Source: JAQIBY01 sp034721855 | Lineage (GTDB): Bacteria > Bacteroidota > Bacteroidia > Bacteroidales > ML635J-15 | Reading direction: 5' to 3' | Assembly (NCBI GenBank): GCA_034721855.1 | Contig: JAYENB010000225.1 | Location: 1-43,849, forward strand | Length of the DNA stretch: 43,849 nt | Shown here: in pieces, positions 32,700-42,871 of the stretch | Layout of the letters: each line of letters starts with the position of its first letter | How positions within the stretch are numbered: the stretch's first letter is position 1 | Translations under genes and position numbers: made by a program | Notes under the pieces: model-generated | Databases searched by the model: none | Seen by the model: the letters and a program-made list of their open reading frames with translations, nothing else | Told to the model about the DNA's origin: nothing

Positions 32700-32820
32700 A
32701 CTCTGCCCTGAAGGGCGTAATAGGGGGTGGCTGAAGCCTTACACCCCGCCCTGAAGGACGGGGTAATTGCCCTGAAGGACGGGGTAATTGGGCTAAAGGA
32801 CGGGGTAATTGCCCTGAATT
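32700..32820. repeat. Tandem GGACGGGGTAATT repeats
   Basis: At least three near-identical units of (GCCCTGAA)GGACGGGGTAATT occur between 32743 and 32816, preceded by GCCCTGAAGGGCGTAATAGGGGGTGGCTGAAGCC-like sequence. It is the same family as 26123-26360. Units are contiguous, with no spacers. The rest of 32188-33068 holds no supportable gene; it contains the other inverted repeats listed and a CTTAGTG-type word (32939-32957). Confidence 0.8.
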
Positions 32821-33001
32821 TCCGGCTCCGGACTTCAGACTTCCAACTCCGGCTCTCCACAATCAGTTATCATTATTCAATATAAATAATTGTCCTACTT
32901 TATTTTTGCCCCCATCAGGCATGGCCTTTGATTCATAGTGCCTTAGTGTCTTAGCGGTAAAAATACATGCATGACTATCTAATTATATCAAAAAACAATA
33001 G

Positions 33002-33009
33002 TATATTTG
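33002..33009 (+). promoter_or_regulatory. -7 box (TATATTTG) of the alpha-2-macroglobulin gene
   Basis: TATATTTG with an expected start about 7 nt downstream, giving a leader of roughly 53 nt. No clear TTTG is seen at -33. Confidence 0.5.
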
Positions 33010-33068
33010 TCATTATCAATGCTTAGGAATTATTGCTTTTATAACATGAATCACTAAAAATCAACATT

Positions 33069-36000
33069 ATGAAAAAGAAAAACTGGATTTGGATTTCCGC
33101 CATCATTGTTCTCGTTCTTGCCATTTTTGTAGTACTCAAGATTTTACTGGGCATTGGTAAATCAAAAACCGATGTATCGGAATTCGGACCATACATTTCA
33201 GGTTACACATCAGGCATCATATCAAAATCATCCCCCATCAAAATTCAGTTAACGGCTGATTTTGCCAAAAAACTCGGTGACATTGAAAACAGAAAAACAG
33301 ACCTGTTTAAATTTTCACCACGCATTGAAGGCACAGCCGGATGGACAGATTACAGGACCATCCAGTTTACACCGGAAAATGACATTGAATCGGATAAAAC
33401 CTATACAGTCAGTTTCAAGCTCGTGGAACTTGACATTGATATTGAAAGAAAACTCCGGGTTTTTGAATATGATATCAAAACCAAACCTCAGAATTTCACC
33501 CTTGAAGTCACAGAAATAAAAACCATTGACAAAAAACACCTCCGTTGGCAACAAGTCAGGGGGAAAATAAAAACTTCCGATACAGAAGACCTGGAAAACA
33601 TTGAAAAATTAATTGACGCCCGGTACAAAGATAACAGCCTGGAAACCACATGCCTTCAGACAGGCATCAATCAATTTGAATTTCTTGTTGATTCCGTTCC
33701 CAGGACAGAAACTTCCGAATCTCTGTCCATACATTACAACGGGAAAGCCATCGGCGTTGATAAAAAAGGAGAATTGCAGATTTCAATCCCATCACTCAGT
33801 GATTTTTTGTTGATGTCAGTTGACATCATTCAATCTCCCCAGCAATACATCAAACTCCAGTTTTCCGATCCCATTATGGAAAATCAATTGCTTGACGGTT
33901 TAATTACCTTACAAGATGATGCCATGATTAATTTTTCCATACAGGACAACATCATCAAAGTGTATCCATCTGAACGCATCGATGGTGAACGAAAGTTTAT
34001 TGTCAATGAGGGCATAAAAAATATACTGGGACACCGTTTCAAAGATACCTACCTGGAAATGCTGGATTTTGTTCAAATTTCCCCGGCTGTCAGACTAATA
34101 GGCAATGGTGTTATCATGCCAAAGGCCGAAGGTAAACTGGTGTTCCCGTTTGAAGCGGTAAACATCAGGGCAGTAGATGTGCGTATCAGCAAGATTTATG
34201 AAAATAATATCTTACAATACCTGCAGGTCAACGATTTTGATGAAGATTACCAGTTGAACCGAGTCAGCAAAGTGATAAAGAAAAAAACCATTCCCCTCGA
34301 CCAGACTAACGTCACAGATTTAGGAAAATGGAACCGCTATACCCTGGATTTGAATCAGCTTATCAATTCTGACCCGGGAGGTATTTACAGGGTTGACATC
34401 AGCTTCCGTAAAATACACTCCGTTTACCCCTGCGAGGAAACAAGCACGGACAAAACTGACCAATCACTGACAAGCACAACAACTGATGATGAAGCGTTCT
34501 GGAAAAATTACGATCACCATTATTACCATTCCACATGGTCAGACTGGGAACACCGGGATGACCCCTGCCACAATGCTTATTACGGATTTCGCAGGGCCGT
34601 GTCTCAAAATGTCTATGCTTCTAACCTGGGCATCATAGGAAAAGAAGGCAACGACGGTTCACTGATGGTGGTAATCACAGATTTACTTGAAGCCCAACCG
34701 CTTGATAAGGTTACCGTTGACCTCTATAATTACCAACAGCAGCTCATTTCAAGCAAACAAACCAACAGCAAAGGCATTGCCGAATTTGAATCTATCCCTG
34801 GGGAAAATGAAGCATTTTTTGTGGTTGCAAGCAATGGCGATGACAAAGGATACTTAAAGTTGGAACAAGGCAGCAACCTTTCTGTCAGTGATTTTGATGT
34901 GGGTGGTACCGATATCAGCGACGGCATGAAAGGATTCACATACACAGAACGTGGTGTGCGCCGGCCCGGGGATTCCATTTACCTGGGATTCATCCTTGAT
35001 GATATTAACAACTCTCTTCCGGAAGGCCATCCCATTGTGTTTGAGCTGTACAACCCAAAATCCCAGCTTGTTGATAAGCAAGTGCAAAACCTGGATGAAA
35101 AGCATTTCCATGTGTTTCGTACGTCCACTGAAGAGGATGCCGTAACAGGGAATTATTCCGCACGTATCACCGTGGGCGGGAAAACCTTTTATCACTCCCT
35201 CCCGGTTGAAACAATCAAACCCAACCGCTTAAAAATTGAACTAAGCCTCCAGGATGATGCACTTTTCCACAACCAAATCAATCCGGCCAACATCTCGGTA
35301 AACTGGCTGCATGGTGCTCCCGGGAAAAATCTAAAAGTCAGGGTTTCATTATCATTGTACAACATGGTAACCCAATTCGATGGATTTGAAGATTACCACT
35401 TTGATGATATTACCAGTGTATTCGATTTCAACACAACCGAAATACTTGAACAAAAAACCGATAAAAACGGACATATACAGGCAGATATCACCACGCCAAA
35501 AATCAGTTATGCACCAGGTAAACTAATGGCAAAACTGACTACCAAAGCCTTTGAAAAAGGAGGCAATTTCAGCATCAAGGAACAACAAATCACCTATCAC
35601 CCATTTTCAACCTATGTGGGAATGAAATTACCGAAATCATCACGTAAATACGGCAATTATCTCCCCACAGGAAAAACCCATACGGTTGATATTGCTACCG
35701 TAAACAACGAGGGAAAACTAATCACTGCATCCCATGACATCAGAATCGAACTACTCAAATCAGACTGGAGCTGGTGGTATTATTCATACAACAACAGTAG
35801 CAACTACACCAATTCAGAACACATTGACATCATCAAAAAAGACATCATCACCACCCAAAAAGGCAAAACCAGTTGGGATTTTAAAGTAAACCGCGATAAT
35901 TGGGGGTATTACATCCTGAAAATCATAGATTTAAAATCAGGTCACGCTACCTCCCAACGTATCTATGCCGACTGGCCGGAATATGCCGGGGTGGGCAGAA

Positions 36001-38618
36001 ACCAGGCAAAAAATGCCAACATCCTGCAATTCAAATCTGAAAAAGAAACCTACCAGGTGGATGAAACGGTAAAAATAAAATTACCAGGCAGCGAAAATGG
36101 CCGTGCTTTGATCTCAATCGAAAATGGAAGCCGGGTATTAGACCATTACTGGCTGGAAACGGAACCTACAGAAACAGAATTCACCTTTATTGCTACCGAA
36201 GACATGAGCCCAAATGTATATGTGCATGTTACCCTCCTGCAACCACATGAACAAACCAGCAACGACCGGCCGATAAGGATGTATGGAATTATTCCCGTTA
36301 ACATTGAGGACAAAGAAACACACCTCCATCCTGAACTTATCATGCCGGATAAACTCCGTGCTGAATCAACAGTGGAGATAAAAGTCAAAGAAAAAGACAA
36401 AAAAGACATGACCTACACCATTGCCATTGTTGATGAAGGGTTGCTTTCACTCACCAATTTCAAAACCCCAGACCCCTGGTCATATTTTTACGCCAAAGAA
36501 GCTCTCGGTGTCAGAACATGGGATATGTATGAGTGGGTTATCGGTGCTTATGGCAGTAAAATCGAAAGGCTGTTGAGTATTGGTGGCGGTGGTGCTATTG
36601 ACAAAGAATCAGCACGGAAAGCCAATCGATTTGAACCGGTTGTCCGTTTCATCGGGCCGTTTTATCTAAAAGGGGGCAGAACAAACACACATGAAATCAC
36701 GTTGCCACGCTATGTCGGTTCGGTAAGAACCATGCTGGTTGCAGGCAACACAGAAGGCGCTTATGGGAATGCCGAAAAATCCACCCCGGTAACAAAACCA
36801 CTGATGGTACTCGGTGATATGCCCAGGGTGCTTGGTCCGGGAGAATCCCTGCAGTTGCCGGTCAACGTGTTTGCCATGGAAGACAATGTCAAAAATGTAA
36901 ACGTAAAAATCAACACCAATGATTTATTGATTCCCCAATCGGCAAGCAGCCAAAACATCACTTTCAGCGAGCCGGGAGAACAAACCATCAATTTCCCGCT
37001 CAGTGTCGCTAAAAAAACAGGCGTGGCAACAGTGGATATCATCGCATCATCAGCCAATGAGAAATCCACTTACAGCATCGAAATTGACGTGAGGTATCCC
37101 AATCCCAAAATGAGTAAAGTGGATGGCATCAGCATTGGTGCCAACGAAACAAAAACCATTGATTTTGATCAGTTTGGCATTCCGGAAAGTGCAAATACCA
37201 GCCTCGAAGTGTATGCCATTCCTCCCATCAATCTGCACAAACGCCTGAAATACCTCATGAATTACCCACATGGATGTGCCGAACAGGTAATTTCTGCTGC
37301 ATTTCCACAATTGTACCTGGAAAAATTCACCAAACTGACACCCCAGCAGAAAATGGAACACAAGAATAACATCAAAACCGCCATTTCAAAACTCAGAAAA
37401 TACCAGATGAGCAACGGTGGATTTGCTTACTGGCCGGGAGGTAACAACACCAGCTTGTGGACAACAAACTATGCCGGGCATTTTCTGCTTGAAGCTAAAA
37501 AACTGGGGTACGAAGTGCCTGATATCATGCTCAGCAACTGGGAAAAATATCAAAAAGAAAAAGCCATAAAATGGACAAACGACGGCAAAACATCACAGTT
37601 TATACAGGCATACAGGCTATATACACTAGCTTTGTCAGGAAATCCAAAACGTTCAGCCATGAACAGGCTCAGGCAAACCGGCAAACTGTATGAAAAAGCA
37701 GCCTGGCGACTTGCAGCAGCTTATGAGATGACCGGCAAGCACCGCATCGCAACAAACCTGATAGCAGGACTGGAAACCAAAGTAAATCCCTATTTTTACG
37801 GAGCTACCTTCGGGTCATCTGTTCGTGATGAAGCCATGATATTGGAAACACTGGTGCTGATGAATGAAAAAGAGGAAGCCTTTGATGTGCTGCGCTCCAT
37901 TGCCACCACGTTGGGCAAAGACAGTTGGATGAGCACTCAAACAACCGCTTATGCACTGATTGCAACGGCATCTTACATTGACACCTATTCCGTGTCCGAT
38001 AAGATTGATGTGTCATATCAGCTCAATCAAAATGACAAAACCCGGATTGAAAGTGACAACCCGATGGCACAAATGCACCTGCACAGTGTCAAATCTGAAG
38101 GCAACAGTTTTAACATCACCAACAATACGGAAGGTACCCTTTTTGTGAGGTTAATCCATGAAGGTGTTCCGCCGGCAGGCAGTGAGACGGCTTCTCACAA
38201 CAAAATCAACATGAAAGTAAAATACATGTATCCTGACGGCACCACCATACATCCTGCACAGATTGAACAGGGAACCGATTTCATTTGCGAAGTAAAAATT
38301 ACTCACACCAGCTTTGAGTCGGTTTTCAAGGAACTGGCCTTATCACAGATATTCCCATCAGGCTGGGAAATCATCAATTCCCGCTTGTTCAGTACTGAAA
38401 TGGGAAAAACATCGTCGTATTCATTCCAGGATATCCGCGATGACAGGGTATATACCTATTTTGATTTGTACAAAGGTAAGACAAAAACCTACCGTGTTAT
38501 GCTGAACGCCAGCTATGCAGGCAAATTTTACCTTCCTGCTTTCAACACGGAAGCGATGTATGACAACAGCATACATGCCCGCAATACAGGACAATGGGTG
38601 GAAGTGGTCAGGCCGTAA
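33069..38618 (+). CDS. Alpha-2-macroglobulin family protein, thioester-containing
   Basis: 1849 residues. An N-terminal membrane anchor (about 7-29), with no lipobox, is followed by macroglobulin/bait-type beta domains: a carboxypeptidase-regulatory-like MG domain near 535-600 (MVVITDLLEAQPLDKVTVDLYNYQQQLISSKQTNSKG), GFTYTERGVRRPGDSIYLGFI near 620, and TYTIAIVDEGLLSLTNFKTPDPW near 1115-1135. The thioester motif in NYPHGCAEQ is intact (Cys 1403 of C-A-E-Q), within an alpha/alpha-toroid TED domain (LRKYQMSNGGFAYWPGG, a typical element). The family is thought to trap attacking proteases in the periplasm. In proteobacteria it is often paired with PBP1C (pbpC), which is absent here. The length is normal for the large Bacteroidota members. 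Confidence 0.93.
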   Translation: MKKKNWIWISAIIVLVLAIFVVLKILLGIGKSKTDVSEFGPYISGYTSGIISKSSPIKIQLTADFAKKLGDIENRKTDLFKFSPRIEGTAGWTDYRTIQFTPENDIESDKTYTVSFKLVELDIDIERKLRVFEYDIKTKPQNFTLEVTEIKTIDKKHLRWQQVRGKIKTSDTEDLENIEKLIDARYKDNSLETTCLQTGINQFEFLVDSVPRTETSESLSIHYNGKAIGVDKKGELQISIPSLSDFLLMSVDIIQSPQQYIKLQFSDPIMENQLLDGLITLQDDAMINFSIQDNIIKVYPSERIDGERKFIVNEGIKNILGHRFKDTYLEMLDFVQISPAVRLIGNGVIMPKAEGKLVFPFEAVNIRAVDVRISKIYENNILQYLQVNDFDEDYQLNRVSKVIKKKTIPLDQTNVTDLGKWNRYTLDLNQLINSDPGGIYRVDISFRKIHSVYPCEETSTDKTDQSLTSTTTDDEAFWKNYDHHYYHSTWSDWEHRDDPCHNAYYGFRRAVSQNVYASNLGIIGKEGNDGSLMVVITDLLEAQPLDKVTVDLYNYQQQLISSKQTNSKGIAEFESIPGENEAFFVVASNGDDKGYLKLEQGSNLSVSDFDVGGTDISDGMKGFTYTERGVRRPGDSIYLGFILDDINNSLPEGHPIVFELYNPKSQLVDKQVQNLDEKHFHVFRTSTEEDAVTGNYSARITVGGKTFYHSLPVETIKPNRLKIELSLQDDALFHNQINPANISVNWLHGAPGKNLKVRVSLSLYNMVTQFDGFEDYHFDDITSVFDFNTTEILEQKTDKNGHIQADITTPKISYAPGKLMAKLTTKAFEKGGNFSIKEQQITYHPFSTYVGMKLPKSSRKYGNYLPTGKTHTVDIATVNNEGKLITASHDIRIELLKSDWSWWYYSYNNSSNYTNSEHIDIIKKDIITTQKGKTSWDFKVNRDNWGYYILKIIDLKSGHATSQRIYADWPEYAGVGRNQAKNANILQFKSEKETYQVDETVKIKLPGSENGRALISIENGSRVLDHYWLETEPTETEFTFIATEDMSPNVYVHVTLLQPHEQTSNDRPIRMYGIIPVNIEDKETHLHPELIMPDKLRAESTVEIKVKEKDKKDMTYTIAIVDEGLLSLTNFKTPDPWSYFYAKEALGVRTWDMYEWVIGAYGSKIERLLSIGGGGAIDKESARKANRFEPVVRFIGPFYLKGGRTNTHEITLPRYVGSVRTMLVAGNTEGAYGNAEKSTPVTKPLMVLGDMPRVLGPGESLQLPVNVFAMEDNVKNVNVKINTNDLLIPQSASSQNITFSEPGEQTINFPLSVAKKTGVATVDIIASSANEKSTYSIEIDVRYPNPKMSKVDGISIGANETKTIDFDQFGIPESANTSLEVYAIPPINLHKRLKYLMNYPHGCAEQVISAAFPQLYLEKFTKLTPQQKMEHKNNIKTAISKLRKYQMSNGGFAYWPGGNNTSLWTTNYAGHFLLEAKKLGYEVPDIMLSNWEKYQKEKAIKWTNDGKTSQFIQAYRLYTLALSGNPKRSAMNRLRQTGKLYEKAAWRLAAAYEMTGKHRIATNLIAGLETKVNPYFYGATFGSSVRDEAMILETLVLMNEKEEAFDVLRSIATTLGKDSWMSTQTTAYALIATASYIDTYSVSDKIDVSYQLNQNDKTRIESDNPMAQMHLHSVKSEGNSFNITNNTEGTLFVRLIHEGVPPAGSETASHNKINMKVKYMYPDGTTIHPAQIEQGTDFICEVKITHTSFESVFKELALSQIFPSGWEIINSRLFSTEMGKTSSYSFQDIRDDRVYTYFDLYKGKTKTYRVMLNASYAGKFYLPAFNTEAMYDNSIHARNTGQWVEVVRP

Positions 38619-38621
38619 CAT

Positions 38622-38742
38622 TTTATCATACTCATCCTACGAATCAGTACTCGCCCCTGGGAAAAAAATAGGGGAACTTCAAAAAAGATAACTGTAAATT
38701 TATAAGAGTTATATGAGAGTGTCGTAGGATGAGTATGATAAA
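38622..38742. repeat. Perfect 21-bp inverted repeat between convergent genes
   Basis: The 21 bases 38622-38642 (TTTATCATACTCATCCTACG plus A) recur exactly as the reverse complement at 38722-38742. The 79-bp interior is AT-rich and holds a second stem, CCCCT/AGGGG (near 38654-38674). It lies between the stop of the alpha-2-macroglobulin gene and that of the GH18 gene. It could be a bidirectional terminator or a small MITE; no direct target duplication is obvious. Confidence 0.8.
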
Positions 38743-38773
38743 GTCATCTGATTGGAAACCGGCTTCCCCTCAT

Positions 38774-41700
38774 TTACCGTAACACTGCCAGTTTTTTAAC
38801 GATTTTTCCTTTATCTGTATCCAAAACCAGCATGTAATACCCTTCATCAAGGTCTGACAGGTCTAATTCCGTATGATCAGCACTAGCTTGTGCTGAAACA
38901 CACAGTTTTGAATGTATGGTGTAAACAGAAATGTTGTTTATTTTATACCTGTCAGATTGAATATAAACCTTTCCGGATACTGGATTTGGATACACTGTTA
39001 TGAATTCTGATTGCACATCATTTATGCCCTGCTCCTCAATCACAGTAATATAATCTGTTCTTGTCAATGTATCGCTGCCACATGATTCACTATTGGCCAC
39101 AAGCGTCACCGGATAGGTGCCTACATCCTGATATTGATGCCATGGCTCAGCATGATACGATACACTACCATCGCCAAAGTCCCAATGGAAAGATGATGCA
39201 TGCGCTGAAGTGTTTACAAAATAAGCAATGGCCATTGGCAATTCAATCACGGTATCCAATGCGTAAAAATCCGCTTCAGGGAAAGCAATGGTTTGTATTG
39301 TTATCTCCTGGGTTGTGGTATCGTTCTCAAACTGGCCATAAGCAATAAGCGTTACACTGTAAGTACCTTCATTCAATACCATTGAAGGGGAAATGTCCGT
39401 TGAAGATGTATCCTGTTGGCCTGAAAACAACCATAAACATGAATCGGCATTCTGCGAAAGGTTAATAAACTCCACAGGATCACCGTCGCACACATCGGCA
39501 TGTTGAATGGTAAAATCAGCCACCGTAAAACTACCGGGATCAAAATACATAACCCCATTGCTGGTGGTATGGGAAAGTGTTGATAAACCCGATGCATTGA
39601 AAGCCCGCACACTGATATAATAAGTGGTATCCGGGATCAGATTTAAACCTGTGTGTATCATCTGGTTATCTTCCCCGTTGTTTGTCCATCCAACCACATC
39701 ATTTGCCCCGGGTGACATCCCGATACAATATTCATAAAAGTCAATGAATGAATTGGGTTCTGACGGCATTGTCCAGTTGGCAGAAAGTTCTGTGCCTGTG
39801 TAGGTTGTATCAATATCCACTCCCGGGCCATCGTTAACTGCATCAATGTTTTCAGGTGGTGTCCAGTCAATATTTACATCTGTGCCTGCAGGGCTGGAAA
39901 CGTTGCCGAACTCATCCATAACAATGGATTTTATTCTGCATGCCGGTGAATATTCATCTGTGTTTTGAAACCTCACTTCCTTAGTATCACCAACAAGCAC
40001 TACTGCCGTGTCAACCCTGTTTTTATACATTTTAATATCATCATACTGAACATGGCATTCCCCTGTGCGTAATGATATCGCTGTACCGGCAGCAAATGGG
40101 CTTGAATCTGTCGCTGATGCCACAAGTTCATCATCCTGAAAAACCTGAATCTGACCTGTAAGGGTATTAAACAAAATTTTAACATCATACCACTGTCCAG
40201 CATTGACCGTTGCTTCATTTGTGGTGTACCATCCGGTACTGTATGAATTATCAATGTATTTATAAATCTGCACCGTATTATGGTCTGCCCGCAAATAAAC
40301 CATATATGAATTTTCACGGCCTGATTGTTCAGGATCACTGCAGAAAAAGTACATGCCCGCCCTCCTGTTGGTTCCTGAACCATCAATATTCATCTGAAAA
40401 TGATACAGGTAAACATCACCTGCCTCCTGCTCTACTGACGCATACATATTTGTGTTTGAGCTGCTCTCATCAGACTGAACTAGGTGTTGATTTTCAATTG
40501 CCCAGGCACCCTCAACAGATGTCCAGTCAGCATGAATTTCCGATTGAAAATTATCGTTGAAATAACCGTAATCCCCATTGGCTCTCCACTCATTGCCATC
40601 CCAATCCAATACCTGGTAAAACCTGTGTTTCACTGTATCATTATCGCTGTCGCTGAAATAAGCCGTAAAATCATCAGCCTGCCAGTCATCAGCAGAAACG
40701 GAAGTAACAGGTGGAACATCATCAATCACACAATCCCAGGCTGCTTCAAAGCCTTCGTTCACAGTAGCCCCATCCGAATGAAAATGTATGGTAAGGGCAT
40801 TGCCTGAAGATGTTATCAGTCCCGGGTTTCCTGTTGTGTTGCAAAATTTCCCAAGGCTTTCAGCCGAATCATCAGGCCCATCAAAAATCTCGATGTAATC
40901 ATAATCACATGCCGAACCGCTACCGGCTTCGATATCAAAACTCGGAAATTCAAGGCTGACTTGCGTAGCGCCTGTCGGGGCAATGGTAAAAGTATAATCA
41001 CTGTTGTTGTAATATACACCACCCGGNNNNNNNNNNNNNNNNNNNNNNNNNNNNNNNNNNNNNNNNNNNNNNNNNNNNNNNNNNNNNNNNNNNNNNNNNN
41101 NNNNNNNNNNNNNNNNNNNNNNNNNNCATAATCACATGCCGAACCGCTACCGGCTTCGATATCAAAACTCGGAAATTCAAGGCTGACTTGCGTAGCGCCT
41201 GTCGGGGCAATGGTAAAAGTATAATCACTGTTGTTGTAATATACACCACCCGGACCACCCATATCATAGAATGTGCCGGAACAAGGTACAGTTTCACAAT
41301 CGGTAAATTTATCCCTGAGCAAATTCCATAAGGCTGTATAACCGTTATCATAACCAAGTGCCCAAATACCAATACCGGCTATTCCCATCATGTTTACAAA
41401 ATCATAACGGTATGCCAGGCTAATCTCATCATCACAAAAACACTGATGCCAGTTACCGTCATTAAACACATAGTACGGGGTAAAACTGGTTGGCTCCCAG
41501 TGTATGTCTGAATAATTTCCTGAAGTGTTGTTTTTAACCGTTTTGTAAGTTTTTGAACCAACCGAGCTCATTGTGGACGAAGGAACGGTACCGCTTTCTG
41601 TCTCCCATTCGTGACCATAATAAGGAAGTCCCAGCACCAGTTTTTCTTTGCTTGCCCCCTGGGATAGATAATAATTAACCGTTTTAGCAAGATTATAATT

Positions 41701-42477
41701 AAAACTGTTAAAAGTGTACAATGGTGCTGTTGGTCCGGCTACATAACTGCCACTGTAATAGTATCCATATCCCATGATGGTATAAAAATCAATATACGGA
41801 TCAATGGCTGCTTCGTCAAAAAGATCGCCCCAATCCACAGCGTAGGTGCAAACACTCACTTGTGAGCCCGGTATTTCTGTGTGCATCTGTGTACACAGTT
41901 CAATCAAAAAATCAGTGTATTCAGGTTTCAGGCTTGATGACACCCCTTCAAAATCAATGTTCACGCCATTGGCATTTTTTAGCTGAACTAAGGATATCAG
42001 GGTATCTATCAACGTTTCCTGTGCCGAAGGACTTCCAAACAAAGTGGCATGATCAGAAAACAGGGTAACACACAAATTCACACGCACACCATTTGCCAGG
42101 GCTTCATCCACCAGGGATGATGTTTCCCATCCATGTGTGGTGGAAGGTGTTCCTGTAGCGGGATTTACTTCAAAAGAAAAAAACGACAAATCCGATAACA
42201 AAGACCAGTCATAATTGGTTTCAAGCCCGTTACACCAATAGGGATGCCATCCAAACACAATCTTTTCCAGGTTGCACTCGCGGCTGATTTTTTCATGCGT
42301 TACCTGTGCCGGTTGATTCATGTCATAGTATTCCTCTGCAGTATAACCCAGGGAATTATAATACTCCAATTCCTGTTGATGTATAGAACGGAATTCCTGT
42401 GCATTACTGTTATAACATGCAAATAAAGCAACAATACCAAAAAGCATTGAGATTATCCTTTTATTCATAGCATCCAT
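38774..42477 (-). CDS. Secreted GH18-CUB-FN3-PKD protein with T9SS tail (split by an assembly gap)
   Basis: As assembled this is two ORFs (42477-40816 and 40762-38774). Deleting 100 N plus one copy of the 127-bp duplication (227 bases) joins them in frame into 1158 residues. Order: signal peptide (MNKRIISMLFGIVALFACYNSNAQ); GH18 (chitinase-like) domain about 70-390; CUB domain about 399-506 (CSGTFYDMGGPGG ... DYDYIEIFDGPDDS ... HFHSDGATVNEGFEAAWDC), which exists only after the repair; an amidase-associated jelly-roll-like domain about 510-750 (NTNMYASVEQEAG, NRRAGMYFFC); FN3 near 770-880; two PKD domains (the second with FHWDFGDGSVS); and a T9SS type A tail (VYPNPVSGKVYI). In the catalytic DxxDxDxE motif the sequence is NGVNIDFE (170-177): D175 and E177 remain and two Asp are Asn. 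Probably binds or cleaves peptidoglycan- or chitin-type glycans. Confidence 0.9.
40900..41253. other. Scaffold gap with 127-bp duplicated contig ends
   Basis: 100 N at 41027-41126 flanked by identical 127-bp segments, 40900-41026 and 41127-41253. Collapsing it rebuilds a complete CUB domain and one continuous reading frame, strong evidence that the gap is an unmerged k=127 overlap and not missing sequence. Confidence 0.95.
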
Positions 42478-42484
42478 TTTTCAA

Positions 42485-42492
42485 CAAATATA
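42485..42492 (-). promoter_or_regulatory. -7 box (TATATTTG) of the GH18 gene
   Basis: TATATTTG ends 7 nt before the ATG at 42477, so transcription should start at about that codon. The ATG at 42468 (MNKRIISM) may then be the real start, which would also give a more typical signal peptide. Confidence 0.5.
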
Positions 42493-42629
42493 CAGGTTTA
42501 TTTATTATAATTTGAAACAAATGATACTGCCAATACGTAATATTTTTAGAGAGAGGTTGTTTTAAAGTAAAATGGTTATGAAATTACCAGAATAAGGAAA
42601 ATAGTAATCAATCAGACGTATTAATTTCT

Positions 42630-42766
42630 GTTAATAACGGTTAACAACTGTTAATATCGGTTACTTATGTGAAAGAATACTCCTTACAAATAGGTGGTAT
42701 TTTTCAAAACAATGAAAAATATGATTTATTTGTAATCGTTTTTAACTGATGTTAACCGTTATTAAC
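42630..42766. promoter_or_regulatory. Operator-like direct and inverted repeats between divergent genes
   Basis: The 17 bases 42630-42646 (GTTAATAACGGTTAACA) recur exactly as the reverse complement at 42750-42766. A further copy, CTGTTAATATCGGTTA (from about 42649), is a direct repeat of CTGTTAATAACGGTTA (from 42629) with one mismatch. Three related sites therefore sit between the divergent GH18 gene and the gene at 42872. They could bind a regulator acting on both. The rest of 42478-42871 has no gene. Confidence 0.5.
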
Positions 42767-42841
42767 CATTATTTAAAGACCCCTTTATGAATGATTAGTA
42801 ACAATACATTTAAAATTTTTATTTTGTGTAATTATTTTTTG

Positions 42842-42849
42842 TATATTTG
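42842..42849 (+). promoter_or_regulatory. -7 box (TATATTTG) of the YG-repeat gene
   Basis: TATATTTG lies 22 nt before the ATG at 42872, with a TTTTG at 42822-42826 that is slightly too close for an ideal -33 box (15-bp spacer). The leader would be about 16 nt. Confidence 0.5.
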
Positions 42850-42871
42850 TAATAAACTAAATAAAAGAAAA

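Noticed and set aside
32743..32816. Tandem units that look like a small CRISPR array
   Set aside because: The units are contiguous or overlapping with no unique spacers of constant length, and no cas genes are in the window.
40816..41372. Separate 3' part of the GH18 gene in other frames
   Set aside because: It is caused by the frame change at the N gap; the collapsed sequence gives one continuous gene.
38774..42477. Polysaccharide utilisation locus around the GH18 gene
   Set aside because: No SusC/SusD pair, sugar transporter or other glycoside hydrolase is nearby.
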